NCBI GenBank assembly: GCA_963843285.1
Contig: CAWJJO010000015.1
Location: 1-64,000 of the forward strand
DNA length: 64,000 nt
Source of the DNA: CAZDDB01 sp963843285
GTDB taxonomy: Bacteria; Acidobacteriota; HRBIN11; JAKEFK01
Direction: 5' to 3'
Position numbers and translations under genes: made by a program. Positions 41,425 to 49,738 of this stretch are shown piece after piece. A model generated the notes under the pieces. The model was given only the letters and a program-made list of their open reading frames with translations. It did not search any database and had not been told where the DNA came from. How positions within the stretch are numbered: the first letter of the stretch is position 1; each line of letters begins with the position of its first letter.

Positions 41425-42906
41425 TTAATGAAGATCCAGAGTGATCAAGAATGTGTTGCCTCCGCGATCGATGGCCAGTAAAAGCGAGTCTTTTTCGCCT
41501 CCGGTGGCTGCCTGAAATTCATTTACGGAGGTGATTTCCTTGCGGTTGACTTCAAAGATCACATCGCCTCGCTGCAATCCTGCTTCGTCAGCAAGAGAGC
41601 CGGGCTTTACTCGTGTGATCACTACGCCGTGATCCTGATCCGTGCCGAGTTCACGCGCAATCCGAGGTGTCAGATCCTGCATTTCCAATCCAAGAGATTG
41701 TTCCTGCTCGCGCATTCCGGCAGACGGCTGATCGTCTTTCATTTCCGTCAGTCTCACGGTAAACCTTTTTTCTTCGCCGTTCCGGATCACGCCCAGATCG
41801 ACTTTGGATCCCGGTTTCATCGATGAAACCAGGTTCCGCAGCTCTGTGTTGTCCCGCACCGCTTGTCCGTTTACTGAGGTGATAATGTCATACGGTTTCA
41901 AGCCGGCTTCTTCCGCAGGTGAATCCTTTTGCACGTCGCTCACGATCGCCCCATGACGATCTCCGGCCTTCAACGATTTTTGCAAACCGGGGGAGAGATC
42001 TTGAATCGAGACGCCAAGATATCCACGGGTGACGTGCCCCGATGTTTTGAGCTGGGTCACCACGTTCTGCACGATGTTGATCGGGATTGCAAAACCGACA
42101 CCCGCATTGGATCCGTTCGAGCTGTAGATTGCTGTATTGATGCCGATCAGATTTCCGTCCAGATCCACCAGCGCGCCTCCACTGTTACCCGGATTGATGG
42201 CTGCATCGGTTTGCAGGAAATTCTCGTAATCTGCGATTCCTACATTGGAACGGCCTTTTGCGGAGATAATACCGGCCGTGACTGTCTGTTGCAGTGCTTC
42301 TCCAAACGGGGACCCGATGGCAAGCACCCATTCCCCGACTTGAATTGCATTGTAGTCGCCAAATCGAATTGGATTCAGGTTCTGCGCCTCTACTTTGATC
42401 AGGGCAAGATCGCTCTTTGGATCTTTTCCGATGATCTTTGCGGATACCTTCCGTCCGTCCGGAAGCGTTACCTGCAGTTTTGTTGAATTGTCCACCACGT
42501 GGTTGTTTGTAATGATGTAGCCGTCCGAGCTGATGACAACTCCGGATCCAAGTGTTTTTTGGATCTGTTCTCTTTGACGCGGCGTGAAGCCGAAGAAGTT
42601 GCCAAAGTTATCATCTCCAAAGAACTGACGGAACGCGTCATCTCCAAGACTGTTCTGCAGTTTCTCTTCATTTACGATCATGACAATCGATGGTGTGACT
42701 TTTTGTGAGACTTCCACAAACGCCAGGCTCATTTGCTTTGCTGCATTGAGTGAAGACAAAGCCGGTTTTTGCAGGGTCTCCGATGGGGCTGTAGCGGCCG
42801 GCGGAGTTCCCGCCTGTCCGGCAGCCGTAGAATGTTGGATCGGGCTCCAGGCTATCAACAATGCAATGGCAACCGCACCCAGCAGTCCATAAAAAATTCT
42901 TCTCAT
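41425..42906 (-). CDS. degP: DegP/HtrA-family periplasmic serine protease (Do)
   Basis: 493 residues with an N-terminal membrane/signal segment. Catalytic His in YIITNNHVVDN, Asp in DPKSDLALIKVE, Ser in NPGNSGGALVD, then two PDZ domains (~290-375 and ~400-485). A protease/chaperone for misfolded envelope proteins. AAGGAGG precedes ATG 42906, and an exact sigma54 promoter lies 35 bp further upstream. Unusually for degP, the sequence suggests NtrC-type control instead of sigmaE/CpxR. Confidence 0.95.
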   Translation of the reverse strand: MRRIFYGLLGAVAIALLIAWSPIQHSTAAGQAGTPPAATAPSETLQKPALSSLNAAKQMSLAFVEVSQKVTPSIVMIVNEEKLQNSLGDDAFRQFFGDDNFGNFFGFTPRQREQIQKTLGSGVVISSDGYIITNNHVVDNSTKLQVTLPDGRKVSAKIIGKDPKSDLALIKVEAQNLNPIRFGDYNAIQVGEWVLAIGSPFGEALQQTVTAGIISAKGRSNVGIADYENFLQTDAAINPGNSGGALVDLDGNLIGINTAIYSSNGSNAGVGFAIPINIVQNVVTQLKTSGHVTRGYLGVSIQDLSPGLQKSLKAGDRHGAIVSDVQKDSPAEEAGLKPYDIITSVNGQAVRDNTELRNLVSSMKPGSKVDLGVIRNGEEKRFTVRLTEMKDDQPSAGMREQEQSLGLEMQDLTPRIARELGTDQDHGVVITRVKPGSLADEAGLQRGDVIFEVNRKEITSVNEFQAATGGEKDSLLLAIDRGGNTFLITLDLH

Positions 42907-42940
42907 ATATTAACCCTCCTTGGTTTCGCTTCTTGACGTC

Positions 42941-42955
42941 GCAACAGACGTGCCA
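42941..42955 (-). promoter_or_regulatory. Sigma54 promoter (-24/-12) of degP
   Basis: The minus strand reads TGGCACGTCTGTTGC, an exact TGGCACG-N4-TTGC. The predicted start near 42929 gives a ~23-nt leader holding the AAGGAGG site. Upstream, GGTGTT-TCGC-AACACC (43010-43025) is a possible activator dyad. Confidence 0.82.
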
Positions 42956-43031
42956 TTGCAAACATTCAATGATTTCAGTAACTTACAGCTATCACCCTCA
43001 TGGCGCTGTGGTGTTTCGCAACACCTTCGTG

Positions 43032-44066
43032 ATGAGGTTTGGAACAGAGATGGCGACACTGGCACAGACGCGAAATGCGCTCGGAATCGAGCTTACGGAT
43101 TTGCACATCCATCTTGGCGGAGCTGTAGCGCCGCACACCCTGTGGAGTCTGGCGCATCAGCAGGGATTTAAGCTGCCCGTAGATAACTACTGGGAATTTG
43201 TGGAATTCATCACAATTGATCCCGCGAAAATCCATTCGCTGGACGACTATCTGAACTACTTTCACTGGACTGAAAAGATCCAGAGCTCACCGGAGGCGGT
43301 AGAACGTTCTGTCTACGAAATTATTAGTAAGGAATTTCGCAGTTCCAACGTCACACAACTGGAGCTGCGCTTCAATCCGATGAAGCGAAACCGGGGCGGA
43401 GAACAAGATCTGGACCACATCATCCATGCGGCATTGCGAGGATTGGACCGCGTTGTGCTCGATTACCGGGTGCGGGCGGGTTTGATTTTTTGTCTGGCGC
43501 GCGAGTTTCCTTACGAGCTGAACCGCATCATCACCGAGAAAGCTGCGCATTACCGCGCGCGCGGTGTTGTCGGCATTGATCTGGCCGGTTCCGAATCGCA
43601 AGGCGCGGATCTGAAGAAGCGAGCTGCGGAATATGCAGATCTGTTTTCCTACGCCCGCAAAGCGGGATTGGGAATCACGGCGCATGTAGGAGAAACGCCG
43701 GATAGCCCACCGTCCGATGTGATTGAAATGCTGGAGATCGCAAAGCCGAATCGCATCGGTCACGGTATTCAGGCCGCGTTCAGTGAGGAAGCGTTGCGTC
43801 TTTTGCGGGAGCGAAACATCTGTCTGGAAATCTGTCCTACATCCAATCTGCAAACACACGCGGTTTCCGGCACTACGCAACTTGGCGAAGTACTCAGAAC
43901 GTTTACCGAAGCGCGTGTGCCGTTTACAATCAACACGGATAATCCGTATCTGTCCCACACCAATCTGAGATACGAAATCGATCTGCTGCTCAGTCACAAT
44001 TTGATGTCAGGCGAAGAACTCATGCTTTGCTTTCAGCGCGCCCGGCAGTTCAGCTTTATCCCGTGA
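43032..44066 (+). CDS. Adenosine deaminase-family protein
   Basis: 344 residues from ATG 43032 (MRFGTEMATLAQTR); ATG 43050 is a possible alternative, and neither has a good ribosome site. Zinc ligands in TDLHIHLGG, a catalytic Glu region ITAHVGETPDS, RIGHGIQA, and INTDNPYLSHTNL with the late Asp. Deaminates adenosine or a related nucleoside such as aminofutalosine; subfamily not resolved. Divergent from degP, whose activator dyad would lie just before this start. Confidence 0.87.
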   Translation: MRFGTEMATLAQTRNALGIELTDLHIHLGGAVAPHTLWSLAHQQGFKLPVDNYWEFVEFITIDPAKIHSLDDYLNYFHWTEKIQSSPEAVERSVYEIISKEFRSSNVTQLELRFNPMKRNRGGEQDLDHIIHAALRGLDRVVLDYRVRAGLIFCLAREFPYELNRIITEKAAHYRARGVVGIDLAGSESQGADLKKRAAEYADLFSYARKAGLGITAHVGETPDSPPSDVIEMLEIAKPNRIGHGIQAAFSEEALRLLRERNICLEICPTSNLQTHAVSGTTQLGEVLRTFTEARVPFTINTDNPYLSHTNLRYEIDLLLSHNLMSGEELMLCFQRARQFSFIP

Positions 44067-44077
44067 CCCTACAATGG

Positions 44078-44316
44078 TAGGGGCTGAGCATTTTCCACCG
44101 TTGTGTGGTTCCGGCTGAAAATGGCAATGGTCTTTCTCAGTGAAAGAACTATTGTTCATAGTTGAAAATGCTCAGCCCGTCGGCGAAATGCGAGATCCTA
44201 TCACAGCCGTGCCGGGCTGTGCATTTGCGTACACTCTGTGTTTCCAAATTACTTTAGTGAAGAGATAACGTTAGTGACTTTCGCGGTCAGCCTCGCAAAT
44301 GCACAGCCCCTACAAG
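44078..44316. repeat. Composite double-hairpin element, copy 3 (inverted)
   Basis: Opposite orientation to copies 1 and 2: starts TAGGGGCTGAGCATTTTC, has GAAAATGCTCAGCCCGTCGG and GCCGTGCCGGGCTGTGCATTTGC in the middle, and ends GCAAATGCACAGCCCCTACAAG. TAG to CTA is 44078-44312 (235 bp). CTA 44310-44312 is the hisC stop codon. Confidence 0.9.
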
Positions 44317-45266
44317 GATTTCAGCGCTTCTAAAAATCGAAGGTTTTCGTCGTGCGTTCCGAGCGTCACACGGATGCCATGTTTCACGAGTCGCGTGCGG
44401 ATGCTGTGTTGCGCGAGCTCCTCGCAAGTTGTCTCCGGGTTGGAGGCCAATAGGAGTATGAAGTTGGTGATCGAGGGAACAAACGGAATACCCATTCGGT
44501 CTAACTCGGTTTCCATAAATTTCCGTTCCCGCTCGTGTTTTTCTTTGACTGCGCGAATATGATCCGGATCCTCCAGCGCCGCGAGCGCCGCGGCCTGCGC
44601 GACGGAATTGATGTTGTATTGAGAGCGAATGCGATCCAGATGCTGAATGATTTCCTTGCTTGCAACGCCATAACCGATGCGCAATCCGGCCAATCCGTAA
44701 ATTTTGGAAAAAGTCCGAAGGAGGATCACGCCATGAGGAAGATCATTCGAGTCTTCCGTAAACTCAAAGTATGCCTGATCGAGCACAGTTACGATATGTG
44801 ACGGGAGATCTTTCAAAAACGTCTGTATCTCCCGTTGGGGGAGATGAGTTCCGGTAGGGTTGTTTGGATTTGCTATATAGATGAGACGAGTGTTTTCATC
44901 GATCGCCAGACGAATCGCTTCCAAATCAAATTTCCAATTCCGTAAGGGAATCTCCCTGCATTTTGCGCCCGTCCATTCCGTCGCCGGACGAAACAACACA
45001 AATGTGGAATCTGCGGTCACGCTGTTTTGTCCGGGATGCAGATACGCCCGGGTGATGAGCTCGATCAGCTCGGAAGAACCGTTTCCAAAGATGAACTGAT
45101 CGGCCGCTACACCAAACCGATCCGACAGTGCATTGCGCAGCTGAGGGTTGTTGTCATCCGGATACAGGTTGATTTCGCTCAGCGTATCAGCCGCGGCCCG
45201 GACAGCCAGTGGTGAAGGGCCGTAACAGCTTTCGTTGGCATCCATCCTGAGAATGCGTGGCATCAC
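44310..45266 (-). CDS. hisC: Histidinol-phosphate aminotransferase-like PLP enzyme
   Basis: 318 residues. LRMDANESCYGPSP, GNGSSELIELI, IANPNNPTGTHLP, VLDQAYFEF and RTFSKIYGLAGLRIGYG (PLP Lys) place it in class I/II aminotransferases of the HisC type. It is ~30 residues shorter at the N-terminus than typical HisC. It might act in histidine synthesis or on another amino acid; no other his genes are here. It overlaps rluB by 4 bp. The TAG stop comes from composite element copy 3. Confidence 0.82.
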   Translation of the reverse strand: MMPRILRMDANESCYGPSPLAVRAAADTLSEINLYPDDNNPQLRNALSDRFGVAADQFIFGNGSSELIELITRAYLHPGQNSVTADSTFVLFRPATEWTGAKCREIPLRNWKFDLEAIRLAIDENTRLIYIANPNNPTGTHLPQREIQTFLKDLPSHIVTVLDQAYFEFTEDSNDLPHGVILLRTFSKIYGLAGLRIGYGVASKEIIQHLDRIRSQYNINSVAQAAALAALEDPDHIRAVKEKHERERKFMETELDRMGIPFVPSITNFILLLASNPETTCEELAQHSIRTRLVKHGIRVTLGTHDENLRFLEALKSL

Positions 45267-46027
45267 TTCTTTGTGTTCCGCTTTGTGGTCTTAGCGGTCT
45301 TTGCGGTTGCCTGCTTCCCCCAGGCCAGAAATAACCGGATTTCATGCGGTCTCAAGTAGCGATACTGGCCCGCTTTCAATCCCGGGTCGCGCAAAGGACC
45401 GATCGCAATTCGTGTCAGCCGGATCACCGGATGACCGATCGATTCGAACATTCTTCGAATCTGATTTTGTTTTCCTTCGCGGATGGAAATCTCGATCCAA
45501 GGATTTTTCTGATGTCGTGTGATTCGGATAGCCGCGGGAAGGGTTCGCCGTCCATCCAGTACGATTCCTTTGCGAAGACGTTGCAGTTTTGCCTCTTCCG
45601 GCGCTCCCTTCACCTTTGCAAGATAGACTTTTTCGATCGCGCGGGAAGGATGCTCGATGCTTTGTGCCAGATCGCCGTCGTTTGTAAGGATCAGCAGGCC
45701 TTCGGTGTGATAATCAAGCCGTCCGACCGGGTACAGCCTTACCGGGATATCGTCCACCAGACGGGTGACAGTCGGACGCCCTTCAGGATCACGCAGCGAG
45801 GTGATGAAGCCGTCCGGTTTGTACAGCAAGACTGCGATGCGCGGTTGTTGCGGCTCGATCCGGCGACCGTCAATTGCGATCTGATCTTTTTGCGGATCCG
45901 CTTTCGATCCCAGCTCGGTGATGACTTTCCCGTTCACGGTCACGTGACCTGATCGGATCAGCTCTTCCGCTTTCCTGCGTGACGTGACGCCGGCCTGAGA
46001 GATCAATTTTTGTAAACGACTCAGCAT
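45263..46027 (-). CDS. rluB: Pseudouridine synthase RluB-type (23S rRNA)
   Basis: 254 residues. An S4 RNA-binding domain (MLSRLQKLISQAGVTSRRKAEELI) is followed by the RsuA/RluB catalytic domain with GRLDYHTEGLLILTNDGD (catalytic Asp) and NQIRRMFESIGHPV. The C-terminus is a basic Lys/Thr tail. It lies downstream of scpB, the common scpA-scpB-rluB order. Confidence 0.94.
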   Translation of the reverse strand: MLSRLQKLISQAGVTSRRKAEELIRSGHVTVNGKVITELGSKADPQKDQIAIDGRRIEPQQPRIAVLLYKPDGFITSLRDPEGRPTVTRLVDDIPVRLYPVGRLDYHTEGLLILTNDGDLAQSIEHPSRAIEKVYLAKVKGAPEEAKLQRLRKGIVLDGRRTLPAAIRITRHQKNPWIEISIREGKQNQIRRMFESIGHPVIRLTRIAIGPLRDPGLKAGQYRYLRPHEIRLFLAWGKQATAKTAKTTKRNTKK

Positions 46028-46049
46028 GGGGATTTACTCCCGATAGTCT

Positions 46050-46106
46050 GGAGTGGCGGGCGTCCCTGCCCGCCATTTTCAGGCGGCCACGGAGGGCCGC
46101 TTCTCC
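46050..46106. repeat. GGCGGGCGTCCCTGCCCGCC hairpin repeat
   Basis: GGAGTGGCGGGCGTCCCTGCCCGCC, then GGCGGCCACGGAGGGCCGC: two GC-rich hairpins between rluB and scpB. The same words occur near 53600 and 60050. Confidence 0.8.
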
Positions 46107-46120
46107 AAAATGCGAAAATC

Positions 46121-46756
46121 CTACTCTTCCAGTTCGGGTTCAGCCGGGACCTCTTCCGGAGTTTCTGCCGGTTCGAGTTCCATTTCCGCCGGTTCGGTAG
46201 GATTAAAAATTTCCGGTGAAAGTTTTTCGCCGATCAATTCTTCAAACTCTTCCAGCTGCGGCATTTCCGAAAGATCTTTCAATCCAAAGTGCACCAGAAA
46301 CTCACGGGTTGTGCCATACAAAAATGGACGTCCTACAACACGTTTGCGCCCAAGCACCTTGATGAAGTTGCTTTCCAGCAGGGTCTTGACCGCGCCCGCA
46401 GCATTGCAGGAGCGGATCTCCGATATTTCGGGAAGTGTAATCGGCTGTTTGTAAGCAATCACGGCAAGCGTTTCCAGAGCGGAGCGCGAAAGGCGAATCA
46501 CAAGCGGTTTGGAAAACAATGCCTGGATCTGAGAATGCCAGCGCGGATTGCTTTGCATTTGATAACCGCCGGCAATTTCGCGCAAAACAAATCCTGCCTG
46601 GCGGGAATCATAATCCACCTGCATTTCACTCAGAGCTCCTCTCAGATCCTCTTTTGATGCTTCAGAAATTACAGAAGTGAAGTGATCCAGATTGAGCGGT
46701 TCTGTGGCCGTAAATAAGAGGGCTTCCAACAACGATTTCAATTCTATTCTTTCCAT
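46121..46756 (-). CDS. scpB: Segregation and condensation protein B
   Basis: 211 residues. Two winged-helix parts: LKSLLEALLFTATEPLN at the start and SALETLAVIAYKQPITLPEISEIR in the middle, ending in GRPFLYGTTREFLVHFGLKDLSEMP, all ScpB hallmarks. Acts with ScpA and SMC in chromosome segregation. The C-terminus is a Glu/Pro-rich tail of ~35 residues. scpA is not in the window. Confidence 0.94.
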   Translation of the reverse strand: MERIELKSLLEALLFTATEPLNLDHFTSVISEASKEDLRGALSEMQVDYDSRQAGFVLREIAGGYQMQSNPRWHSQIQALFSKPLVIRLSRSALETLAVIAYKQPITLPEISEIRSCNAAGAVKTLLESNFIKVLGRKRVVGRPFLYGTTREFLVHFGLKDLSEMPQLEEFEELIGEKLSPEIFNPTEPAEMELEPAETPEEVPAEPELEE

Positions 46757-46817
46757 AACGGGTCATTGTATCAAAGCGGGGATTTGATGTGCAACGCAGC
46801 CGGCCTATATTAGGAGT

Positions 46818-47642
46818 ATGGACGGCGGAACTTACTTCGAAACTTTGATGTTAAAAACCGATGAGGAAGTAAATCTGGCCGAGGCAGCGCTGCAGATCGC
46901 TGCTCTGGAAAACCACGAACTCAATATCAAAACATATCTGGATTTGCTGGATGTCTGGCGGGAAACGATCCGAAACGAATACGGAAGTCAAACGATACGA
47001 GAACAGGTGAAGGGGATCAACGAATTTCTGTTTCAACATCTGCATTTTTGCGGGAATATTGAGAATTATTACGATCCGAAGAACAGTTTTTTGAATGACG
47101 TAATCGACCGCAAGACCGGAATTCCGATTACTCTGTCCGTGTTATATCTCGAGATGGCCTGGGCTCTCGGGCTTCTAGCGTCCGGTATTGGCTTCCCAGG
47201 ACACTTTCTGGTCCGGATTCTTTCCGACGGCCAATCTCTGTATGTCGACCCATTCCACGCCGGACGTACGATGACAGTCGCAGAATGCCGCGATTTTTGG
47301 GAAGACCTCTCGGAGGGAGAAGTTGCGTTTCAAGAAAGTTTCTTAACGACAGTTACCAGGCGACAGATTCTCACCCGGATGTTACGAAATCTGAAAGGAA
47401 TCTATCTGGAATCGAAGAACTACAGGAAGTTGATACCCGTCTTGGATATCCTTGTGATCCTTTCTCCCGAGCTACCCGAGGAAATTCGCGACCGTGGGAT
47501 TATCCATTATCAACGCAAGGCGTTCAGGCTGGCTCAGCGGGATTTTGAATCGTTCCTTTCTCAAGCGCCGGACGCAGAAGATGCGGATGTGATCCGCCAA
47601 CACCTCGAAGTGCTTCGGGACTACGCAGCAAAACTGAACTGA
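46818..47642 (+). CDS. Transglutaminase-like/TPR protein (SirB1 family)
   Basis: 274 residues. The core RKTGIPITLSVLYLEMAWALGL, GFPGHFLVRI and YVDPFHAGR matches the SirB1/transglutaminase-like fold (UPF0162), but a catalytic Cys is not evident at the usual point. C-terminal TPR-like helices (PVLDILVILSPELPEE...HYQRKAFRLAQRDFESFL). Role unknown. AGGAG lies 4 nt before ATG 46818. Divergent from scpB. Confidence 0.85.
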   Translation: MDGGTYFETLMLKTDEEVNLAEAALQIAALENHELNIKTYLDLLDVWRETIRNEYGSQTIREQVKGINEFLFQHLHFCGNIENYYDPKNSFLNDVIDRKTGIPITLSVLYLEMAWALGLLASGIGFPGHFLVRILSDGQSLYVDPFHAGRTMTVAECRDFWEDLSEGEVAFQESFLTTVTRRQILTRMLRNLKGIYLESKNYRKLIPVLDILVILSPELPEEIRDRGIIHYQRKAFRLAQRDFESFLSQAPDAEDADVIRQHLEVLRDYAAKLN

Positions 47643-47671
47643 TCGACAATTGGGTTATAATTTTCTCGCCC

Positions 47672-48031
47672 ATGGATTTCAAAGTACCCCTGAAGCAAAA
47701 CTTTAAGATCGGCGAAGTTTGCGAAATGATGGAGGTAGCCACTCATACACTCCGCTACTGGGAGATGGAGTTTGAAGAACTTCGTCCCGAGAAAAATCCG
47801 ATGGGTCAGCGGGTGTATACCCCCAGAGATATTGAAATGATCCATGTGATCAAGAGACTTTTGTATGAAGAAGGTTATACGATCGAAGGCGCGAGAAAAC
47901 AATTGAAACGGGAGATTGCAAAACTGGATGGCGGACCTTCGATCGATACAAAAGACATCCGCGAGCATCTGGGGAAACTCCGCGCCGAACTCCGGCAAAT
48001 CTTGACTTTGTTGGATCGGAATGTTAAATAA
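47672..48031 (+). CDS. MerR-family transcriptional regulator
   Basis: 119 residues. The MerR HTH is FKIGEVCEMMEVATHTLRYWEMEF, with the wing LRPEKNPMGQRVYTPRDIEMI and a dimer coiled coil (GARKQLKREIAKL). No effector-binding Cys is seen, so it belongs to the short type often found near DNA-processing genes. TATAAT lies ~17 bp before the start and no Shine-Dalgarno is present, so the message may be nearly leaderless. Confidence 0.9.
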   Translation: MDFKVPLKQNFKIGEVCEMMEVATHTLRYWEMEFEELRPEKNPMGQRVYTPRDIEMIHVIKRLLYEEGYTIEGARKQLKREIAKLDGGPSIDTKDIREHLGKLRAELRQILTLLDRNVK

Positions 48032-48052
48032 CTGATGGACTTTTTTCGTAGT

Positions 48053-48129
48053 CGGGACGTAGCGCAGCCTGGTAGCGCACATGCTTGGGGTGCATGTGGT
48101 CGGAGGTTCAAATCCTCTCGTCCCGACCA
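48053..48129 (+). tRNA. tRNA-Pro (GGG)
   Basis: 77 nt including encoded CCA. Acceptor CGGGACG/CGTCCCG, D arm AGCGCAGCCTGGTAGCGCA, anticodon stem CATGC/GCATG with loop TTGGGGT (anticodon GGG), T arm GGAGG-TTCAAAT-CCTCT. All stems pair. Confidence 0.95.
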
Positions 48130-48135
48130 TTCTTT

Positions 48136-48208
48136 TAAGTCTAAAGTCCAAGGTCCAACGTCCAAGGTCAAGTAGGTTGAGACTTTGGACTTTAGACTTT
48201 GGACTTTG
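48136..48208. repeat. Inverted repeat, AAGTCTAAAGTCCAAGGTCC family
   Basis: AAGTCTAAAGTCCAAGGTCC pairs with GGACTTTAGACTTTGGACTT around a ~20-nt loop. It lies exactly between the two tRNA-Pro genes; a second copy follows the second tRNA. Confidence 0.85.
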
Positions 48209-48213
48209 TGATG

Positions 48214-48291
<78 letters not shown>

Positions 48292-48299
48292 TTTTTAGA

Positions 48300-48376
48300 A
48301 AGTCCAAAGTCCAATGTCCAACGTCAATTTGGCTCGGGCTTTGGACCTTAGACTTTAGACTTTGGACTTTGGACTC
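48300..48376. repeat. Inverted repeat, AAAGTCCAAAGTCC family, second copy
   Basis: AGTCCAAAGTCCAATGTCC pairs with GGACTTTGGACT at the right end. It ends one base before the acylphosphatase ATG, leaving that gene without a visible ribosome site. Confidence 0.8.
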
Positions 48377-48377
48377 A

Positions 48378-48653
48378 ATGGTCGCGCGCAGGTACTATGT
48401 TTCGGGGGATGTCCAGGGTGTCGGGTTCCGCTATTATGTGCTTCGCGAAGTCCAGCGAATTGGAGACATTCGCGGTTATGTCCGGAATTTACGTGATGGA
48501 CGAGTCGAGGTTTTTGCCGAAGCCGAAGAAAAGCAGATTCAGGATCTGGAAACGGCTCTGCGGAAAGGACCTCGCAGCGGACATGTGGACCGGTTGGACG
48601 TGATTCCGGAATCCACGGGGAATACCTTCCCCGATTTTCGTATTACTTTCTGA
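48378..48653 (+). CDS. acyP: Acylphosphatase
   Basis: 91 residues from ATG 48378. GDVQGVGFRYYVLREVQ holds the catalytic Arg and phosphate loop, and GYVRNLRDGRVEVFAEAE the catalytic Asn. Hydrolyses acyl phosphates. A longer reading to 48243 translates the second tRNA and the repeat and is rejected. The leader consists of repeat sequence, so translation may depend on read-through from upstream. Confidence 0.93.
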   Translation: MVARRYYVSGDVQGVGFRYYVLREVQRIGDIRGYVRNLRDGRVEVFAEAEEKQIQDLETALRKGPRSGHVDRLDVIPESTGNTFPDFRITF

Positions 48654-48668
48654 GTTTCAGGAGGATGT

Positions 48669-49181
48669 GTGGATCTGAAAGCATGGATCAGGGACGTTCC
48701 TGATTTTCCAAAAGAAGGAATCATATTTAAGGACATTACTACTCTATTAAAGGAACGGGAAGTATTTAAGAACGTAATCGATCTCATGGCTGAAAGGTAT
48801 AGTGCCCGGAAGATAGACCGGATTGTCGCCATTGAGTCGCGTGGTTTCATCTTCGGATCAGCGCTCGCATACCAACTCGGCGTCGGATTCGTTCCCGTCC
48901 GCAAGCCGAAAAAACTTCCTTCCAAAACCGAAAGGGAAGAATATGCGCTCGAATACGGCACGGATGTACTTGAGATTCATGTGGATGCCGTGCAACCGGG
49001 CGAACAGGTTTTGATTGTAGACGATCTTCTTGCAACCGGCGGTACCGCGGCAGCGTCTGTCCGTCTTGTCGAAAAGTTGAAAGCAGATGTTGCGGGTCTT
49101 GTTTTCTTGATTGAGCTCACGTTTCTAAACGGACGGGATAAGCTGAAAGGATACGATATCAACACTCTGATCCAGTATTAA
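48669..49181 (+). CDS. apt: Adenine phosphoribosyltransferase
   Basis: 170 residues. GTG start at 48669, chosen because AGGAGGA precedes it by 3-4 nt and MDLKAWIRDVPDFPKEGI is the standard N-terminus. The PRPP motif is VLIVDDLLATGGTA, and AIESRGFIFGSALAY and FVPVRKPKKLP are typical. Salvages adenine to AMP. It follows acylphosphatase by 15 bp; a strong inverted repeat follows as a probable transcript end. Confidence 0.95.
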   Translation: MDLKAWIRDVPDFPKEGIIFKDITTLLKEREVFKNVIDLMAERYSARKIDRIVAIESRGFIFGSALAYQLGVGFVPVRKPKKLPSKTEREEYALEYGTDVLEIHVDAVQPGEQVLIVDDLLATGGTAAASVRLVEKLKADVAGLVFLIELTFLNGRDKLKGYDINTLIQY

Positions 49182-49184
49182 TAT

Positions 49185-49264
49185 TGTGGGGGCGACCCTT
49201 GTGGTCGCCCGCTTCGAAAGGTTTTTGACTTTGTGAGGGCGACCACAAGGGTCGCCCCTACAAT
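49185..49264. repeat. Inverted repeat TTGTGGGGGCGACCCTTGTG
   Basis: Near-perfect ~27-bp arms ending CACAAGGGTCGCCCCTACAA. Same family as 18414-18490. It fills the gap between apt and tsaA. Confidence 0.9.
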
Positions 49265-49270
49265 CTAACG

Positions 49271-49726
49271 ATGAACTGGAAACTGACCCCTATCGGCTTC
49301 ATCCGCAGTTCCTACACAGGCCGCGAACAGATTCCCAAAGGTCTTGGCGCGGAGCATAAGGCTGAAGGTGTTCTGGAAATTTTGCCGGAGTTTGTTGCGG
49401 GACTGCAGGACATCGAAGGCTTTTCCCATTTGTTCATCATCTGGATATTCGACAAATCTGAAGAAGTGCATCTCGTCGGCACCCCTCCCTCCGACGACCG
49501 TCCGCACGGAGTCTTTGCCACTCGCTCGCCATATCGCCCCAATCCAATCGGACTGACCGTAGTGGAGCTGGTCCGGCGTGAGGGAAACAATCTTCATCTG
49601 CGCGGGATCGATATGTTGGACGGCACACCTGTAGTGGACATCAAGCCATATCTTTCGAGTGTGGCGCCCGAACAATTGAAACGCGGCTGGCTCGCGGAAG
49701 CCGAACAGCGCGGGAGGAAGTCTTAA
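49271..49726 (+). CDS. tsaA: TsaA/TrmO-like tRNA methyltransferase
   Basis: 151 residues. LTPIGFIRSSY, GFSHLFIIWIF, HGVFATRSPYRPNPIGLTVVEL and GIDMLDGTPVVDIKPY are the TsaA/YaeB/VirR signature set. TrmO N6-methylates t6A37 in tRNA-Thr using SAM. This is the single-domain form without the C-terminal extension of E. coli TrmO. No clear ribosome site, since the repeat abuts the start. Confidence 0.9.
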   Translation: MNWKLTPIGFIRSSYTGREQIPKGLGAEHKAEGVLEILPEFVAGLQDIEGFSHLFIIWIFDKSEEVHLVGTPPSDDRPHGVFATRSPYRPNPIGLTVVELVRREGNNLHLRGIDMLDGTPVVDIKPYLSSVAPEQLKRGWLAEAEQRGRKS

Positions 49727-49738
49727 CGCCAGGCAGTT

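Noticed and set aside
43287..43997. 236-codon open frame opposite the adenosine deaminase
   Set aside because: Antisense to a clear deaminase gene; no ribosome site or domain features.
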